From Bacteroidota bacterium (lineage in GTDB: Bacteria > Bacteroidota > Bacteroidia > Bacteroidales > CAIXZF01): DNA of 38,525 nucleotides. Of this stretch, positions 16,737 to 25,171 are shown piece after piece (positions within the stretch are counted from its first letter, which is position 1; each line of letters begins with the position of its first letter). Position numbers and translations under genes: made by a program. Below the pieces are notes generated by a model, which made no database searches, was not told the DNA's origin, and worked only from the letters and a program-made list of their open reading frames with translations. The DNA is taken from assembly GCA_022709385.1 (NCBI GenBank), contig JAKLIX010000025.1:1-38525 (forward strand), written 5' to 3'.

Positions 16737-17903
16737 TCACGACTCTACATGATGTTGGAGGCTTTCTTCGAGGTAGGGATGGTTCCTGGGAATCAGCGGC
16801 GCCCTGGATAGTGCCCAGGCGGTGATCAGCGTGAAAAGCCCTGCAAAACCTAAGAAACTGCCGATTTCAATGAAACCGAAGCGCGGACTGATCACTGTTC
16901 CGGGGAAAATTTGGGTGTAAAGATCTATCCAGAATCCGAACACCAGCAGGATGCTCACCCATTTCACCACCTGGATATTCTGATCCATGCGCCTTGCAAG
17001 CAATAATATGAAGGGTATGAACCAGTTTGCCACCACATTCACATAAAAGATTACTTTGTAACCCCCATGCCACTGCCGGTAGAAGTAAATGGTCTCTTCC
17101 GGGATGTTGCTGTACCAGATCAGCATGAACTGGGCAAAGAAGAAATATCCCCACACGATGGACAACATGAAAAGGTAACGGCTGAAGTCCAGCAGGTGGC
17201 TCTTGTTCAGCCCGGGATAATGGCCTTGCTGATGAAGCAATATCGCGATCAGCACGATCACGGCAGTCCCGTGATAGAAGGCAGTTACGAAATTCTTCAG
17301 TGCAAAAAGGGTGGAGTACCAGTGAACATCTATCGACATGATCCAGTCGAAACTGGCCAGTGAGAAAGTGATGGCAATGATGAAGATATAAATCTTGGAA
17401 TACAGCTCCGACTTCTCAAACAGGGCAAGGCCTCCTTCGGTGTCTTCTCTCAGCGAGAGTTTCCTGAGTGTCAGGCTCATCCATATCCACAGGGCAAAGA
17501 AAACAACAAGGCGGATGTAAAAGAAAGGTGTGTTCAGGTAGGGGGCCTTGTGCCGGATGAGTGCATCGTGGGCAGCAGCATCGTGGTGTGACCAGTGGTA
17601 AAGATGGTGCATTCCGAAGTACAATAGCAGCATCAGCAGTGCACCGGCGGGAAGGTAGAAGTTCATGGCCTCGGGAACCCTTTTGAACATGGCCGACCAG
17701 CCCGATTGTGTGATGTATTGCAGGGCAAGAAAAAAGGCGGCACCGATTGAAAGGGAGACGAAGTAGTAGTTGTTCAGCAGGATATTGGCCCAGGTTTGCT
17801 GTGTGGAAGTGAAGAAGCCGTATGCCAGGGCGATCAGCCCGATGACGATCAGGACGATACATGCGGTCTTCAGGCGGTTCGATAATTGAAATTGCTTATC
17901 CAT
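16737..17903 (-). CDS. actF: Alternative complex III subunit ActF
   Basis: This 388-residue, ten-helix membrane protein belongs to the ActF branch of the ACIII NrfD-like subunits. Landmarks are the early YYFVSLSIGAAFFLALQYIT, a His-rich stretch MHHLYHWSHHD and ASFDWIMSIDVHWYSTLFA, plus the central WGYFFFAQFMLIWYSNIPEET motif. ActF and ActC flank the quinol-oxidising part of the complex. The gene begins 11 nt after actE and is followed by the SCO gene after 21 nt. The order actA-F-SCO-cta is characteristic of the Bacteroidota and Rhodothermus lineage. Confidence 0.92.
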   Translation of the reverse strand: MDKQFQLSNRLKTACIVLIVIGLIALAYGFFTSTQQTWANILLNNYYFVSLSIGAAFFLALQYITQSGWSAMFKRVPEAMNFYLPAGALLMLLLYFGMHHLYHWSHHDAAAHDALIRHKAPYLNTPFFYIRLVVFFALWIWMSLTLRKLSLREDTEGGLALFEKSELYSKIYIFIIAITFSLASFDWIMSIDVHWYSTLFALKNFVTAFYHGTAVIVLIAILLHQQGHYPGLNKSHLLDFSRYLFMLSIVWGYFFFAQFMLIWYSNIPEETIYFYRQWHGGYKVIFYVNVVANWFIPFILLLARRMDQNIQVVKWVSILLVFGFWIDLYTQIFPGTVISPRFGFIEIGSFLGFAGLFTLITAWALSRAPLIPRNHPYLEESLQHHVES

Positions 17904-17914
17904 GGCCGGGCTGC

Positions 17915-18511
17915 TTAAAGTGGTTTGTTTTGAAGGACTTGCTGAATATATCGGATGATCTTCCAGCGTTCATCCGGTCTGACCTGTGCGCCATGCGCGC
18001 CCATGGTGTTGTATCCCAGTGTGATTACATGGTACAACTCCCCCTCCGGAAGTCCCAGAACCCTTTCTGATTGAAAAGATGCCGGCTTCATGGGATAGCG
18101 CTTGCTGGTGTACAGATAACCCATTCCGTCTCCTTTTTCGCCGTGGCAGTGCTGACAAAATACCGTATAAAGCAGCTTCCCCTGGTTCATTACCAGACTG
18201 TCGGATCCCAGGGGATTCTTCAGTTCACTGCCGGCCAGCGCCCTGCCCTCATCGGTGTTGGCATACGGATAGGGAGGATGGCTCCTGTTCACCGTCCCCG
18301 GCAGGGGAGGCTGTTGGGTGAGCCCGTCGGGGAAATTGGGATTGGGCGTGTAAGTCTCGTAAGCCAGGGAATGGGCCATATCCGGGAAATACTCATAGCC
18401 CTTGTCGTTACGGGTCCGGTCACATCCGCTTATCAGGCCCATGATGCCGGACAGGACCAGGAAAACACCCGGATAGGAAATCAATTTTATCGCGACTGCC
18501 GGTTTTTTCAT
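17915..18511 (-). CDS. actE: Alternative complex III monohaem cytochrome c lipoprotein ActE
   Basis: Starting from the ATG at 18511, the 198-residue product begins MKKPAVAIKLISYPG and has a lipobox LISGC near residue 29, so it is an outer-leaflet-facing lipoprotein anchored to the inner membrane. A single haem motif CQHCHG lies in the middle (about residue 115), followed by candidate axial Met residues, such as the one in GYNTMGAHG. In ACIII, ActE is the monohaem subunit that can hand electrons to the oxidase. Longer frames extend into actD, but they start with TTG or lack a signal-peptide start. The chosen start leaves 28 nt after the actD stop. Confidence 0.9.
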   Translation of the reverse strand: MKKPAVAIKLISYPGVFLVLSGIMGLISGCDRTRNDKGYEYFPDMAHSLAYETYTPNPNFPDGLTQQPPLPGTVNRSHPPYPYANTDEGRALAGSELKNPLGSDSLVMNQGKLLYTVFCQHCHGEKGDGMGYLYTSKRYPMKPASFQSERVLGLPEGELYHVITLGYNTMGAHGAQVRPDERWKIIRYIQQVLQNKPL

Positions 18512-18539
18512 ATCTTTCGGTTTATCAGGAATACGTTGC

Positions 18540-19040
18540 TTACTTTTCATAGACTTCTGCGGCTCCATGGGTTCTGAGGATGTCTCCAAGCCTGGCTGTT
18601 TCTGCCTCCTGTCCCTGCCCCCGGAGCACTACCACAAACTTATCGTCTGTGGCCCTTTCATCCGGCATCACGGCCTTCTTGCCGGGATACAGCACAGCCA
18701 TCACACTGAAAGTGAAGAGACTGAGTATGGTGATGCTGAAAATGGTCAGGATAATGGTGATGACGATAAAGCTTGGAAAAGCACTGGAGGGTTTCCCGCC
18801 GAAATTCAACGGCCAGTCGATCACACTGGTGTAATACAGGAAGGATAACACCAGTACTACGGCCATAAACCCATAGGCAAAAGCCCACCACGTGAAAGAA
18901 GTCTTTCTTTCAAGCAGTTCAAACACATGGTGAACGGGATAAGGCGTATATACCTCATCGATGCTGACTTTTTGCTCTTTGAGCTCATGCAGGGCATCTA
19001 CCAGCTGTGTTTCTTCATTGAAAACGCCTATAATATTCAT
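18540..19040 (-). CDS. actD: Alternative complex III subunit ActD (DUF3341)
   Basis: The 166-residue protein has an N-terminal ferredoxin-like domain of about 50 residues (MNIIGVFNEETQLVDALHEL), two membrane helices (about 50-72 and 90-118) and a short C-terminal domain with VVVLRGQGQEAETARLGDIL. This is the DUF3341 architecture of ActD, an ACIII subunit without redox cofactors. Its stop lies upstream of actE by 28 nt, and it begins 12 nt after actC. Family and position agree. Confidence 0.9.
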   Translation of the reverse strand: MNIIGVFNEETQLVDALHELKEQKVSIDEVYTPYPVHHVFELLERKTSFTWWAFAYGFMAVVLVLSFLYYTSVIDWPLNFGGKPSSAFPSFIVITIILTIFSITILSLFTFSVMAVLYPGKKAVMPDERATDDKFVVVLRGQGQEAETARLGDILRTHGAAEVYEK

Positions 19041-19052
19041 ATTTCCAACTGC

Positions 19053-20423
19053 TTAATGTGAATGATTGCGGTTTTCTTTACCATATTTGAGCACCCCCTT
19101 CACTTCACTGATGGCAATCATGGGGATATACTTGAAGAATAACAATACGCCGGCAGTGAAGATGCCCAGTGTCCCGACATAGATTCCGATCTCCACCCAG
19201 GTGGGGTGGTAGGTAGTCCAGGAAGATGGCAGATAATCTTTTGATAATGAGGTTACAATAATATTGAAACGCTCATACCACATGCCCAGGTTGATGATCA
19301 GGGAGATGATAAAGGCCCAGGTCAGGTTCCTGCGGATCTTCTTAAACCAGAACAATTGCGGGATGATGGCATTGCAAACGACCATCGCCCAGAAATGGAA
19401 GGTGTAATCCCCGGTGATGCGGTTATGGAAGAAGGTGAACATTTCGTAGGGATTGCCTGAATACCAGGCCATGAAGACTTCCGTGGCATAGGCTGTTCCC
19501 ATGATCAGACTGATGAAAATCAGGATCTTGGCAATGGCGTTCAGATGGGAGTCGGTCACATAGTCATGGAATTTGTAGAGTTTGCGGATGATGATCATCA
19601 GGGTCATCACCATGGCGAAACCGGAAAAGATGGCTCCCACCACGAAGTAGGGCGGGAAGAGGGTGGCGTGCCATCCGGGGATCACCGAAGAGGCAAAGTC
19701 GGTGGAAACGATGGAGTGTACGGAAACCACCAACACGGCTGCAATACCGCCAAGCACAAAGCTCAGGGCCTCATATTTCAGCCACTGTTTCGAGGAGCCT
19801 GTCCAGCCGAAAGCAAAGAAACCGTAGACAGCTTTTTTTATTTTGGATGTGGCCCTGTCCCTGATGGTGGCAAAATCGGGCACCATCCCGAAGTACCAGA
19901 AGGAGGCGGAGATCAGCAGGTAGGCGCTGATGGCGATAAAGTCCCAGAACAGGGGCGAATTGAAGTTCACCCAGAGCGGCCCGCGGGTGTTGGGGTAGGG
20001 GATGATGAAGAAAGCCAGCCATACCCTTCCCATGTGAATGGCAGGGTAGATGGCCGCACAACCCACGGCAAATACGGTCATGGCTTCCGCAGCGCGGTTG
20101 ATGGAGGTTCTCCACCTTTGTCTCAGGATCAGCAGGAAGATGGAAAAGGCCGTTCCGGCATGTCCGATCCCGATCCACCATACAAAGTTGATGATCTCCC
20201 AGCCCCAGCCAACGGAATTGTTTACGTTCCAGGTTCCGATGCCGTACCTGACCGTGATGTACATGGCCCATACTCCCCATGCCGCGGCGATCAGGCTGAT
20301 CAGAAAAGCCACCTTCCACCAGGCCGGCAGCTTGCTGTCGATGGGGGTGATGATGTCGGAACTGATCTGGCCAAAGGTCTTGTCGCCTAAAACCAGGGGT
20401 CCCCGTATCGATGTCTTATACAT
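19053..20423 (-). CDS. actC: Alternative complex III quinol-binding subunit ActC (NrfD/PsrC-like)
   Basis: The 456-residue integral membrane protein has about ten helices and a short N-terminal cytoplasmic arm. The first helix pairs include GWGWEIINFVWWIGIGHAGTA and the loop RTSINRAAEAMTVFAVGCAAIYPAIHMGRVW, both typical of ActC. ActC is the NrfD-like subunit that, with ActB, binds menaquinol near the periplasmic side. It follows actB after 23 nt and precedes actD after 12 nt. Confidence 0.94.
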   Translation of the reverse strand: MYKTSIRGPLVLGDKTFGQISSDIITPIDSKLPAWWKVAFLISLIAAAWGVWAMYITVRYGIGTWNVNNSVGWGWEIINFVWWIGIGHAGTAFSIFLLILRQRWRTSINRAAEAMTVFAVGCAAIYPAIHMGRVWLAFFIIPYPNTRGPLWVNFNSPLFWDFIAISAYLLISASFWYFGMVPDFATIRDRATSKIKKAVYGFFAFGWTGSSKQWLKYEALSFVLGGIAAVLVVSVHSIVSTDFASSVIPGWHATLFPPYFVVGAIFSGFAMVMTLMIIIRKLYKFHDYVTDSHLNAIAKILIFISLIMGTAYATEVFMAWYSGNPYEMFTFFHNRITGDYTFHFWAMVVCNAIIPQLFWFKKIRRNLTWAFIISLIINLGMWYERFNIIVTSLSKDYLPSSWTTYHPTWVEIGIYVGTLGIFTAGVLLFFKYIPMIAISEVKGVLKYGKENRNHSH

Positions 20424-20446
20424 AGGTAATGTGTTTTCTTGTTATC

Positions 20447-23425
20447 CTAATGGCTGTGCTGGTCTTCTGTATTGCCGGCTCTGTGGCTTACTTTGGTCAG
20501 GTAACCCACCGACGGCAGGGTGTGCAGCTCTTCCAGCAGATAATAGTTTCTTGGGTTGCGGAAAAGCTTGCTGACTTCACTCTCCGGATCGTTCAGGTCG
20601 CCGAATACGATGGCTTTCGACGGACAAGCCTGTGCACAGGCGGGTGTGATCTCTCCGTCTTTCAGCAAACGTCCTTCCTTCTTGGCTTTCAGCTTACCCT
20701 CCTGGATGCGTTGCACACAGAGCGAGCATTTCTCCACCACCCCGCGCTCCCTCACGGTTACATCGGGGTTCAGCAGCATCTTGCCCAGGGCATTCTCGGT
20801 TCCAAAGGCAAATTCAGGATTGTCGTTATACCTGAACCAGTTGAAACGTCTGACTTTGTAAGGACAGTTGTTGATGCAGTACTTGGTGCCGATGCAACGG
20901 TTGTATGCCATCTGGTTCAAACCTTCATTGCTGTGGGTGGTGGCTGCCACCGGGCAAACGTTCTCGCAGGGGGCATGGTCGCAGTGCTGACACATCAGGG
21001 GCTGGAAAAGCACCTCGGGATTTTCTTCATCGCCCGAATAATACCTGTCGACCCGGATCCAGTGCATCAGGCGTTTTTTACCCACTTCCTCCTTTCCGAT
21101 CACCGGAATGTTGTTCTCGGCCTGGCATCCGACCACGCAACTGCTGCAACCGGTGCAGGCATTGAAGTCGATGGCCATCCCCCAGTGATGGACCGGAAAT
21201 TCCTGTTCCGGGTAAAGGGTTACATGATGCTTTTCAATTTTTTCATGCATCTCATTGCCAGCAGCAGGATCCTTTGAGTAGGCATCCAGGGTGGTTTCCC
21301 GGATGATCGGACGCCCCTCCATGCTGTGGTGCATCTGGGTTTGCGCGAATACATGCGTTCCTGCTTCCTTTGCAAGCATTACATTATCAAGGGAATAGCT
21401 GAAACAGTCTCCGGTCAGGCTTACCAATGGCCAGGCATTCTTTCCCACGCCGCTGCCGGCTTTGCCCGCTTCAGTCCGTCCGAAGCCCAGGGCAATGCCC
21501 ACGGTGGATGCGGCCTGTCCGGGTTGAAGCAATACCGGCAGTACCAGTTTGTCGCCGATCTTGAGTAAATCTCCCTGTGTGACATTGAGCGCCTTGGCGG
21601 TTGCTGGTGAAAGTGCGGCGTAGTTATCCCAGCAAACTTTGGAAACCGGATCGGGAAGCTCCAGCAACCAGGGATTGTTGGTCTGGCGTCCGTCACCCAG
21701 ACCGATGCTTTCATATAGCGCAACTTCATATCCTTTGCCATCTGCCGGTATATTGCTGCCGGCTCTGGCCATGGTTTCCTCCGAAAGGCTGAAGGTTGGT
21801 TCGGCCGCGGGTAGCGTGAAGACTCCCTCCTGCAGGCTGTTTACCCAAAAGGATTCAAAGCTCTGGAAACGTTCCTGGCGGGGGTAACAATGCTTTTCCC
21901 AATGGCTGCGGATGAAAGCCTGTGCGTCTGAGGTATCGCCGCTCCACTTCAGCAGGCTTTCAAGGAAACTGCGGGTATTGAACAAGCGGGGGATCAGCGG
22001 CTGGGCCAGGGAATAGAGGTTCTCTTTCGGGTGATGATCTCCCCAGGCTTCCAGGTAATGATCGTCGGGACAAAGATGGCTGCATCCGGCCGTCGTTTCA
22101 TTGGAGTATGGGGAGCTTGAAAGACTGAAATTCAGTTTCTTCAGGGCAGTGAGGAATCGTTCCCCTTCAAAGTGGTCATATACGGGATTTACCTGGTATA
22201 GGATCAGTCCGGTGGTATCTCCTGATTCAATATCCCGCAGCAGTTTGCCGACAGCCGCATCATCACCCCTGCCGGTGAGGAGCTGATCGCCGAAGGTGAG
22301 GGTGGATCCGTAATTGCCAAGCAGGTGATTGATGCCTGCCACCAGGATCTGGATTTCAGGACTGTTGCTGCCTGAAACCACCAGCGACTGACCCCTGTGC
22401 CGCAAGAGGGCTTCTCCGATTTCCGCGGGATTGATGCGGTGCGAATGATCGGCAGGATTTCCATATTCAGTGAGAAGGTAATTGTAGAGGGCCTTGAGGA
22501 AACCGCCTTCTTCAGAGGGCTTGAGGGGGATCCTCACATCGGCGTTGGACCCTGTGAGGCTGAGGCAGCTTTCCACCTGGTAATGCAAAGCCATTTCCGG
22601 CTTATTCCCACTCATGCGTCTGGCCGTGGCATACTGACGGCTGTATTCAACGGGCGACAGCCAGTTACCAAGGAAATCGCAGTTCACGCCTACAATGACC
22701 TTCGCTTTATCAAAATGACAGGAGGGGATACCGTCCTGTCCGAAGGCTACTTTGTGGGCAAGTCTGATCCCCGAGAACGACAGGGCATCATAAGTAATAT
22801 GGTATAGTCCGGGATGCCTTGTTTTCAGGCTTTCAATGGCGGCCAGTATGCCGGGACTGATAATGGTAGCGGTCAGCAGGGCTGTCTTTTTACCCTGGGC
22901 GGCGGCTTGTTCCAGTCTGGCCGTAATATCCCGGTCAAGATCGTCCATGCTGCAGTCCTTGCCGTTTATCCGGGCTGCTTTCAGCCGGGTGGCCTGGTCG
23001 TACAGGGAATACAGGGAAGCCTGAAGCCTGGCCGTGGTGCCGCCCTGCATCACCGGACATTTGTCGTTGCCCTCGATCTTGACGGGCCTGCCGTCGCGTA
23101 CTTTCACCACCAGGTTCCCCAAGTCCCTTCCGTCAAAAAAGCTGGTGGCATAATACTCAGATTCGCCGGGATTCACGTCTTCCGGTTTTACCAGGTAGGG
23201 AATGGCCTTGTTCACCGGATTCTTGCAACTGCTGACCACCGCCGCCGTGGCCACACCAAAACCGCAGAACTTCAGGAAGTCCCTGCGGCCCGGTCTGATC
23301 TGGTCTCCTCCTTTCTCCAGAAAATCGATGATCTCCTGCTTGGCGAGTACTTCATGCTCCTGCCCGGCCCGGGCTTTCCCTGGCTCCTGCTTCCTTTCTT
23401 CCAGACTTTTCCAGTATTTCTTCAT
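20447..23425 (-). CDS. actB: Alternative complex III iron-sulphur subunit ActB (molybdopterin-like/FeS fusion)
   Basis: The 992-residue protein joins a molybdopterin-oxidoreductase-like domain (about 75-720) to a four-cluster ferredoxin domain (about 750-935). The N-terminus has a twin-arginine signal, RRDFLKFCGF, at residues 47-56, preceded by a charged leader usual in this family. In the FeS part the first cluster motif is CTGCSSCVVGC, then CQHCDHAPC..VCPV. Third is CIGTKYCINNCPY, where Thr replaces one Cys, as expected for a [3Fe-4S] site. The last block holds CSLC and CAQACP. In characterised ACIII the Mo-like domain carries no cofactor and the clusters connect quinol oxidation to the ActA haems. 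The gene lies 24 nt after actA. Confidence 0.95.
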   Translation of the reverse strand: MKKYWKSLEERKQEPGKARAGQEHEVLAKQEIIDFLEKGGDQIRPGRRDFLKFCGFGVATAAVVSSCKNPVNKAIPYLVKPEDVNPGESEYYATSFFDGRDLGNLVVKVRDGRPVKIEGNDKCPVMQGGTTARLQASLYSLYDQATRLKAARINGKDCSMDDLDRDITARLEQAAAQGKKTALLTATIISPGILAAIESLKTRHPGLYHITYDALSFSGIRLAHKVAFGQDGIPSCHFDKAKVIVGVNCDFLGNWLSPVEYSRQYATARRMSGNKPEMALHYQVESCLSLTGSNADVRIPLKPSEEGGFLKALYNYLLTEYGNPADHSHRINPAEIGEALLRHRGQSLVVSGSNSPEIQILVAGINHLLGNYGSTLTFGDQLLTGRGDDAAVGKLLRDIESGDTTGLILYQVNPVYDHFEGERFLTALKKLNFSLSSSPYSNETTAGCSHLCPDDHYLEAWGDHHPKENLYSLAQPLIPRLFNTRSFLESLLKWSGDTSDAQAFIRSHWEKHCYPRQERFQSFESFWVNSLQEGVFTLPAAEPTFSLSEETMARAGSNIPADGKGYEVALYESIGLGDGRQTNNPWLLELPDPVSKVCWDNYAALSPATAKALNVTQGDLLKIGDKLVLPVLLQPGQAASTVGIALGFGRTEAGKAGSGVGKNAWPLVSLTGDCFSYSLDNVMLAKEAGTHVFAQTQMHHSMEGRPIIRETTLDAYSKDPAAGNEMHEKIEKHHVTLYPEQEFPVHHWGMAIDFNACTGCSSCVVGCQAENNIPVIGKEEVGKKRLMHWIRVDRYYSGDEENPEVLFQPLMCQHCDHAPCENVCPVAATTHSNEGLNQMAYNRCIGTKYCINNCPYKVRRFNWFRYNDNPEFAFGTENALGKMLLNPDVTVRERGVVEKCSLCVQRIQEGKLKAKKEGRLLKDGEITPACAQACPSKAIVFGDLNDPESEVSKLFRNPRNYYLLEELHTLPSVGYLTKVSHRAGNTEDQHSH

Positions 23426-23449
23426 GGGATGAGGTCGTTGAGTGATTGA

Positions 23450-24628
23450 TTAATAATGGCAGCGCATACAATCCAGTCCTCCGGTGGTTTCTGCCGTGGG
23501 CTGTTTCACCTTGCCGCTTTTGACCAGTTCGAGCAGCTTCTTGTTTTTATGATAGTACGCGTTCTGGTCGAAGGCAATGTTTGTCTGGCGGTGACAATTG
23601 ATACACCATCCCATCGACAGGTCCGCATGCTGCCGCATGATCTCCATGCTTTCCACCGGACCGTGGCAGGTCTGGCAGGCCACCTTTCCGACCGCCACAT
23701 GCTGGGCATGGTTGAAATATGCATGTTCCGGCAGGTTGTGTATCCTGACCCATTCCACCGGCCGCTTTTCCTGGTAAGCCGCAAGGATCTTGTTAATTTC
23801 AAATTTTCCTGAATGCCTGCCGTTCCGCACGATATTATGACAGTTCATGCATAAGGCCACTGAAGGTAACCCGGCCGATTTTCCGTGCATGGCCCCGCTG
23901 TGGCAGTACTGGCAATCGATCTTGTTTTCCCCGGCATGGACCAGGTGGGAGAATTTGATGGGTTGATCCGGGGCGTAATGCTGCGTGCGGCTCAGTTCCT
24001 GTCCTTCCACAACAGCCATCTGGACGTGTACGGCCAAACCCGTGATCAGTACCAGCACATGAATGATGCGGTACTTCAGGAATCGCGTCTTGATCAGGTC
24101 GATCAGTGCCAGGGCCATCAGCAGTCCAAAGGTGAAGAAGATGATCAGGCGAATGGGAAAGGGCTTGTGGGCGGCCAGGCCTTTGCTGTGCACCCAATTC
24201 AGGTATGTCCTCAGCTTTTTCGCTTCTTCTTCATTGATTTGCAGATTTTTGTGGGAGGTCTCCATTTTTTCCGAGGATGGAGCCTCGAACGCCTTCCGCA
24301 GATTCTCATCCTTCTTTGTCTGGATCCAGACGGCAAGGTCATACGCTGAAGGGTTCCAGTTCATGGCCTCCGATGAGATGGTGCTGTGACATCCTTCGCA
24401 ATTCAGCTTTCCCGCCTCGAAGGAGGCCAGCCCGTAAAACAAACGCTCCCCGATCAGGAGATCCGGTTGAAGGTCTGCATCAGTTTTGTGTACGGGGGTT
24501 TGGTTCCTGGCCACGAAGGTCTTTTTTTCCGCCTGCACATTTGCCTGGCTAAAGACCTGAAGAAGCAGCATGAACAACAAAGCCGTAAGCGCAGGGAATC
24601 CCTTTCTACGACGGTATAAGTGATTCAT
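23450..24628 (-). CDS. actA: Alternative complex III multihaem cytochrome c ActA
   Basis: From the ATG at 24628 the protein has 392 residues with an N-terminal signal/anchor (about 10-30). Six haem motifs are visible: CEGCH (near residue 79), then, after two hydrophobic segments (about 140-185), CQYCH, CMNCH, CQTCH, CINCH and CMRCH at the very C-terminus. The five C-terminal motifs match the pentahaem module of ActA. The first sits in an extra N-terminal cytochrome-like domain with YGLASFEAGKLNC. ActA receives electrons from ActB clusters and passes them outward. It is the first gene of the respiratory run. The longer frame to 24682 would begin with TTG and overlap a putative promoter. Confidence 0.93.
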   Translation of the reverse strand: MNHLYRRRKGFPALTALLFMLLLQVFSQANVQAEKKTFVARNQTPVHKTDADLQPDLLIGERLFYGLASFEAGKLNCEGCHSTISSEAMNWNPSAYDLAVWIQTKKDENLRKAFEAPSSEKMETSHKNLQINEEEAKKLRTYLNWVHSKGLAAHKPFPIRLIIFFTFGLLMALALIDLIKTRFLKYRIIHVLVLITGLAVHVQMAVVEGQELSRTQHYAPDQPIKFSHLVHAGENKIDCQYCHSGAMHGKSAGLPSVALCMNCHNIVRNGRHSGKFEINKILAAYQEKRPVEWVRIHNLPEHAYFNHAQHVAVGKVACQTCHGPVESMEIMRQHADLSMGWCINCHRQTNIAFDQNAYYHKNKKLLELVKSGKVKQPTAETTGGLDCMRCHY

Positions 24629-24679
24629 ATTCTGTTGTGTAAAATTATTTCGATAGATCGATATGTGTTTAAGAACGGG

Positions 24680-24708
24680 CAAATATAAAAGCTAATTTAG
24701 AACATAAA
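24680..24708 (-). promoter_or_regulatory. Putative promoter of the ACIII-caa3-bd operon
   Basis: The minus strand carries TATATTTG (24687-24680), an exact TAnnTTTG -7 box. A TTTA box (24708-24705, one change from TTTG) begins 21 nt before it. The start of transcription would fall about 45 nt before the actA ATG. No other such pair was found in the short gaps of the downstream operon. Confidence 0.5.
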
Positions 24709-24830
24709 CCGACACCGCCAAGAAATTTTGGTAAGCGAATGCCTGATTAGGGATAATTTATAAATTTTCTAAACAACCAGGATGGCTGATATTATCTTGA
24801 CCTTGAACGTTAAACTGGTACTTTGCCTTT

Positions 24831-25036
24831 TATACTCATACTTGACGGATTTGCGAGTGCACAGCTGTTTATACCGACACATAGTGGGTCTTCAGTAAAA
24901 GGTCTTCAGAGCGGTGTACGGTATTACTGGTTCTACGCACCACTGTTTCACACTGCTGTCAAGAACCTTTAAGTTTGAGTAATGCCGTACACCGCTGGAA
25001 TGTATATTTTTCGCAATCCCATGCCGTGTCGGTATA
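24831..25036. mobile_element. TA-MITE copy interrupted by an inverted diverged copy
   Basis: The outer element runs from TATACTCATACTTGAC at 24831 to CCGTGTCGGTATA at 25036 and matches the 28512-28616 element at both ends. At the point where that element reads GCTGTTTAGTATGAG, about 102 nt are inserted (24870-24971). The insert begins TACCGACAC and contains GCGGTGTACGGTATTACT, the reverse complement of parts of the same element. It therefore looks like one MITE inserted in opposite orientation into another, then diverged. Confidence 0.65.
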
Positions 25037-25038
25037 CA

Positions 25039-25092
25039 CCTGGAATTTGTTCCTTGTTTCTTAACCTATTATTTCCCGGGCCTTGGATGTTG
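25039..25092. repeat. ACCTGGAATTTGT dispersed repeat, copy 1
   Basis: This 54-nt stretch shares its start (ACCTGGAATTTGT), middle (CCTATT) and end (GGGCCTTGG) with 32659-32712 at identical spacing. It is a diverged dispersed non-coding repeat. Confidence 0.55.
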
Positions 25093-25171
25093 TGAAGGAA
25101 AACCTCACGTATGGGTCTGCGGGGGAGCGCGGCGTTGACGAACCGCTATACCCGGAAAGGGAAGGAGGTGA

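Larger units (their letters stand above)
24709..25171. other. Repeat-bearing spacer upstream of actA
   Basis: The spacer lies between the stop of the propeller gene and the actA promoter. It contains a TA-MITE copy with a second copy nested inside (24831-25036) and a 54-nt dispersed repeat (25039-25092). The remaining A/T-rich DNA (24709-24830) and 25093-25171 show no gene. Confidence 0.6.
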
